Both the position numbers and the translations under genes were made by a program. The notes under the pieces were generated by a model. The model made no database searches and was not told where the DNA came from. It was given only the letters and a program-made list of their open reading frames with translations. A stretch of 64,000 nucleotides of DNA from positions 20,852,931 through 20,916,930 of the forward strand of contig NC_086386.1 of the NCBI RefSeq assembly GCF_036588685.1. Direction: 5' to 3'. The stretch is from Mytilus trossulus (taxonomy: Eukaryota; Mollusca; Bivalvia; Mytilida; Mytilidae). Within the stretch, counting starts at the first letter, position 1. Every line of letters begins with the position of its first letter. Positions 59,822-64,000 of the stretch are shown piece by piece.

Positions 59822-61642
59822 TAAAAACCTGATAATAAATTGTTCAAATAAGGCCTTCGAAAATAGTGGAATTAATTACTTTTGGAGTGTCAAGAACTCG
59901 ATGGAAGTTCTTGATAAATTGCATGCTTATATTGATGATTTTGAATCTGTTCAAAGTTTTGATTTGATTTTACTACCCTGTATACCACATTGCTTCACAT
60001 TCTCATTTAGAAAAAAAATCACACACCTAATTAAATGAGCATTTAGAAAGAATGTGAATATATATGTTTAAACTCTCTTAGGTCATTTTTTTAGTAGCAA
60101 TAAACAAAAAAACTATGTCAAGTGGACATTCTTTGATACTATATATGCCCTTGAATTTGTACTAGATAACATTTTTGTTCGCTTTGATGAGACCGTATAT
60201 CATCAGTTTATCGGAATTCCAATGGGGACTAACTGTGCACCACTTATTGCGGACCTGTTTTTGTATTGCTATGAGTTACAATTTATGACAAAAATAAACC
60301 CATCGAAACAGCATCTGATAAACCAATTTAATAATACTTTTAGATATTTGGATGATATTTTGGCTCTCAATAATGACGACTTCAGTATGTATATTAAAGA
60401 AATTTATCCTGTTGCACTAACTTTAAATAAAGCTAATACTAACAATGACCACTGCCCTTTACTCGATCTTGATATCTATATCACTAACGGAAAGCTGAAT
60501 AATACAATTTATGATAAAAGAGATGATTTTTATTTTCCTATCGTTAATTATCCATTTTTAGATGCTGACGTTCTCTTGTCATCATCTTATGGTGTTTATA
60601 TATTTCAACGTGTACGATTCGCTCGTGTATGTAACAATGTTTTAGATTTTAACAAAAATTTCTGTATTAGTGAAAAGTTATAACACCAGAGTTTTTGATA
60701 TCACAAATTAGTCAAAACATTTACTAAATTTTATCATCGGTATAAGGACATCCTTCGTAAATATAGATCAATATGCAGACTTCTTATACGTTCTGGTATT
60801 TCACATCCATTTTTTATGGAAATATTCTTTATAAAGCACAAATTATTCACCTCAGAAACTAGCAAAACCTTTGAATAGACTTATTAAGAAGGGATAGAGT
60901 TACGATACTGTTGTCATATCATGAAAGATTGCATACTTTGGCGTTAATATTGATTCACTTATAGGGTCTTTGCATCGGAACTAAACACATTTATTCAAAA
61001 TCCAGTTGTTGGCATGACACAGGTTATGTTCTTCTGATATATGTTATGATGGTATGATATTAAACCCCTAACGGAAAGGATTGTGTCTGATTTTCATATG
61101 ATGGAATCATAATCTTTCAGTCAGTTTAATTGAAGTCTGGAGCTGGCATGTAAGTTAACTGCTAGTAGTCTGTTGTTATTTATGTATTATTGTCATGTTG
61201 TTTATTTTCTTTGGTTATATGTTCTGACTTCAGACTCGGACTTCTCTTGAACTGAATTTTAGTGTGCGTATTGTTATGCGTTTACTTTTCTACATTTGAT
61301 TAGAGGTATAGGGGGAGGGTTGAGGTCGTCTCACAAACTTGTTTAACCCCGCCGCATTTTTTTGCCTGTCCCACGTCAGGAGCCTCTGGCCTTGGTTAGT
61401 CTTGTACTATTTTAATTTTAGTTTCTTGTGTACAATTTGGAAATGAATATGACTTCATTATCACTGAACTATGATATATTTGTCTAGGGGCCACCTGAAG
61501 GACGCCTCCGGGTGCGGGAATTTTTCGCTGCATTGAAGACTTGTTGGTGACCTTTTCTCTTGTTTTTTTTCTATGGTCGGGTTGTTGTCTCTTTGACCTC
61601 TTTGACCTCTCTGATACATTCCCCATTTCCATTCTCAATTGT
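59822..61642 (+). mobile_element. Penelope-like retroelement, 5'-truncated, in the EPDR II upstream region
   Basis: It interrupts sequence that is continuous in the other EPDR II copies (GGTACCCTATATGCCTTCTT in the third copy). ATATA at 59817-59821 and 61643-61647 is the apparent 5-bp target duplication. It contains the reverse transcriptase relic and a non-coding 3' region of about 700 bp whose terminal portion recurs as tail-only copies elsewhere. It lies about 320 bp upstream of the EPDR II start codon, beyond the TATA box. Confidence 0.75.
59836..60900 (+). pseudogene. Penelope-like reverse transcriptase remnant
   Basis: It begins in another frame with SGINYFWSVKNSMEVLDKL and KNYVKWTFFDTIYALEF. 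From 60204 it continues as an open stretch with IGIPMGTNCAPLIADLFLY, FRYLDDILALNNDD (catalytic YLDD at about 60340-60352), LLDLDIYITNGKLN and YDKRDDFYFPIVNYPF, up to a stop at 60680. Further frames give a C-terminal HRYKDILRKYR-like tail. The G-x-P-M-G-T .. Y-x-D-D order is that of Penelope-like elements as I know them. No GIY-YIG endonuclease is visible. Frameshifts and stops before 60200 and after 60680 indicate an inactive copy. Confidence 0.7.
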
Positions 61643-61647
61643 ATATA

Positions 61648-61752
61648 GGGTACCTAAATAACTCATCCGTGCTTCATACAAAATGTACTTTGCATTTACA
61701 CCCCAATAAAGTTACCAAAAAAAGATTCATTTCATGAGTTATTTTGGTACCC
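61648..61752. repeat. Palindromic apex between two head-to-head EPDR II copies
   Basis: GGGTACCTAAATAACTCAT (61648-61666) and ATGAGTTATTTTGGTACCC (61734-61752) are inverted around a 67-bp spacer. They mark the joint between the upstream region of the intact copy (-) and of the third copy (+). Confidence 0.7.
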
Positions 61753-62021
61753 TATATGCCTTCTTTTCTTCTAATTTTTGTTTTTTAAAATGATAATCAA
61801 ACTATCAATTTTCATTTTAAGGTCATAAAATATAACAACAACTGCTTCGTGTATAAGTCTTGATGGTACACATTGTCAATCAATAAGACGATTTGCAAAC
61901 GGAATTTCCCAGCAAGATATTTTGAAATAACTATGAACAATTTTAAAAGCAGTGAAGGTCAATAGTGCATATGATTGTCACTCATGGCCACGTATCGCTG
62001 GAATTTTAATAAAAAAACTAC

Positions 62022-62029
62022 TATAAATA
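62022..62029 (+). promoter_or_regulatory. TATA box of EPDR II third copy
   Basis: TATAAATA then CTCTGGTT, 57-64 bases before the ATG at 62086. Confidence 0.6.
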
Positions 62030-62085
62030 CTCTGGTTAAAATTCTATTCAAAAGTATCTCAGTAATTACTATTGATAAACGAACA

Positions 62086-63620
62086 ATGTTAAATATCGCC
62101 GTATATGCAGTTTTTGTTCAGTTAGCATCCTCTTTTTGTGGACCTGCCTAGTGGAAGGAATATGAGGGTGTGTCAGCAGGAGCACAGGCCAATGAAACTG
62201 GTGGAGAGGGTAGAGTAAGTATACTTTTCATTTATTTTAAAATCAGAAGAATGCATGCCTGATAGATAAACGGTGAACATACATGTAAGAAAACAACATT
62301 GCAGTTATTTATTCGTTTGCTGTACATTGGCTTTTGATTTTGCCATTTAATTATGGAATTTCTGTTTAGGATTTTCCCTAAGAGTTCGGTATTTTTGTTA
62401 TTTTAATTTTTCCTTATAAATATCGTAGAAAATAAGAAAGTTATTAATAAAATGAAGAAATATACTTTGTATGCTTTAAATAATCTCAGTTTCATTTCTT
62501 ATTCACAAGATGTTACTACATGTATTACTCAATAACATGAATCTACTTATTTTGTTATCACATCATATCAAGTACTAAATCAATTTTGAACAAATATATC
62601 TCGAGCTTTTTATCAAGTTTCAGCTTTACATTTTGCCATTGGATTATGGAATTTCTGTTTGAATTTTCCTCGGAGTTCGGTATTTTTGTTATTTTACTTT
62701 TTCCTTATAAGTAATGTAAAGAATTTGAAATTTATTTATTAAATTGGAAAATAAAAACAAACAAATGTACTTTACCAGTATGCTTTGAATTATCTCAGTT
62801 TCATTCATTTTTTACTATGATGCTGCTCAATATCATTTGGGTTCGTGTTGTTTATTCTTTAGTTTTCTATGTTGTGTCATGTGTACTATTGTTTTTCTGT
62901 TTGTCTTTTTCATTTTTAGCCATGGCGTTGTCAGTTTGATTTAGATTTATGAGTTTGACTGTCCCTTTTGTATTTTTCGTCCCTCTTTTATCATCGTAGT
63001 TGTTATCACATTTATACTTAGTACTACATCAATTTTGAACACTTAGCGCCTTTTTATTAACTTGGTTGCATATTCATTAACTCAAAGCAAAAAGTACACA
63101 CTCATTTTCGAATTACTTTCTTGTGTTGTATTGAAGAAGAATATTATAATTTGTTGTATTAGGACAGAATCCATTTCCTCATTTTCTTATTTAAAGAAAT
63201 ACATTAAATAAACTGAGTATTCGTTTTAATTGTTTCTTACTGCAGATATTATGGTCTTTTCTTTACGTTAGCCCATGAAAAGAAATCAGTAAAGTCTAAT
63301 TCTAGACTTACTTAAGAAAAACACGTTATTTGCTATTTTGGTGACATGATTGGATAAGGATCTTATGACATGGTTTTTAGTGTATGGGTGTTGTGTTGTT
63401 TAATCTTAAATTTTCTGTAAAAACATAGATATTCATATAAAAATATATAACACTCAAAGAATATAAAGAACATGGTATATTCAAATGATAATCTATTTGT
63501 ATCTTCTAGGGACTTTTGGATATATCTGTTGATGTCAATATAAACAAAGTAGTCGTCAAAGGATAAAGCATGTGGAACGGTCAGCAAGTTAAACAACATA
63601 TTCTCAACGATTATTTAGCT
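62086..63620 (+). pseudogene. Ependymin-related gene, subfamily II, third copy (two nonsense codons, runs off window)
   Basis: Exon 1 62086-62214 and exon 2 63510-63620 match the intact copy in length, phase and splice sites. Exon 1 encodes MLNIAVYAVFVQLASSFCGP and then has TAG at 62149-62151 where the sister gene has CAG (Gln22). It also has lost the first Cys of the CC pair (Phe). Exon 2 has TAA at 63564-63566 where the sister has TAT, in the VVVKG-stop-SMWNG motif. The remaining three exons would lie past 64000. Intron 1 contains repeated TTTGCCATT .. GAGTTCGGTATTTTTGTTAT pieces and a dispersed repeat. With two independent stops it is a pseudogene. Confidence 0.8.
62330..63000 (+). repeat. 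Dispersed repeat pieces in intron 1 of EPDR II third copy
   Basis: 62340-62405 and 62630-62705 are two copies of a piece with TTTTGCCATT, TATGGAATTTCTGTTT and AGTTCGGTATTTTTGTTATT. A diverged copy lies at 18953-19015. 62838-63000 repeats 26460-26620. Confidence 0.6.
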
Positions 63621-64000
63621 GTAAGTCTCATTATTACACATACAAATTATTTGATACTGAAAACTCAAAAGTCAAATTAAAACAAAAGACGACAAAAATG
63701 AAAGCCGGTCTACAACCACAGCATAGAAAATCAAAGGCTACCCTTACAGAACTGAAATGTTTGCAGCAGGTCTGCAGCATACAGAAAGGTTGCAGGAAAC
63801 TCTAGAATTTAAGGGATGTTCGCAGCTAGATTGTAGGAATCTTTGATAATTCTATATGTTTGCAAGAACATTGCAAGAATTACATAAAACGAATGAGCAT
63901 GCCCATTGGTAACTTCCTGGAAGATACAGATTTGAAATTTGAAAATGTTGAAGGTGTTTGAGTCATTTTTTCATACAATGGATTAGTATTCAGGGAGTAT
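63621..64000. other. Intron 2 of the third EPDR II copy
   Basis: No exon seen. Three loosely related motifs (TTTGCAGCAGG, GTTGCAGGAA, TTTGCAAGAACATTGCAAGAA) at 63755-63880 suggest a short diverged tandem repeat. Confidence 0.4.

Overview
This window looks like genomic DNA of a marine bivalve, most likely a mussel close to Mytilus. It is AT-rich and intron-bearing, with spliced exons, TATA boxes and AATAAA signals and no operon structure. It is full of dispersed repeats that I recall from mussel sequences, for example the repeat containing GTGCCAATGAGACAACTCTC and the repeat ending in GTAGGTGGGGCAT. The species call is inference. No sequence search was run.

The only conventional genes I can support are a cluster of ependymin-related (EPDR) genes, small secreted cysteine-containing glycoprotein-like proteins. 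I resolve seven loci in two subfamilies. Subfamily I (six exons, minus strand) has a broken copy at 1185-7418, an intact copy at 35419-39266 (predicted 204 aa), a lone exon 1 at 25533-25679 (-) and a lone exon 2 at 40734-40850 (+). The first two lie in direct segmental duplicates, about 0.8-8.4 kb and 35.0-40.2 kb. Subfamily II (five exons) has a frameshifted copy at 43037-47413 (+), an intact copy at 54421-59494 (-, predicted 206 aa) and a copy with two nonsense codons at 62086-63620 (+, running off the window). These three alternate in orientation. The first two form a tail-to-tail inverted duplication with arms of about 5.8 and 6.5 kb. The last two are head-to-head around a short palindromic apex near 61.7 kb.

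Most other content is mobile DNA. Coding relics are a hAT transposase C-terminus (14.2 kb), a DIRS-like RNase H (18.4 kb), a degenerate LINE with ORF1 and ORF2 (about 50-53.2 kb, in the spacer of the inverted duplication), and a 5'-truncated Penelope-like element (59822-61642) sitting precisely in the upstream region of the intact subfamily II gene. A roughly 3.8 kb unit with long terminal inverted repeats (about 29.8-33.6 kb) carries a broken ORF of a multi-copy family that I recall but cannot name. Non-coding elements include fold-back elements, one with a tRNA-like core and one with seven exact 20-bp palindromic units, a GGACCGTA-rich element, an AAGATATCTT satellite, a roughly 170-bp tandem unit family, and two retroposon-like insertions inside introns of the intact subfamily II gene.

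Layout: 0.8-8.4 kb EPDR I broken copy and flanks; 8.4-14 kb repeats; 14-20.1 kb transposon relics, fold-backs and satellite; 20.1-29.8 kb mostly unassigned with small elements and a lone EPDR exon; 29.8-33.6 kb TIR element; 35-40.2 kb EPDR I intact copy; 40.7-42.4 kb lone exon and GGACCGTA element; 42.6-63.6 kb EPDR II inverted array with LINE and Penelope-like insertions.
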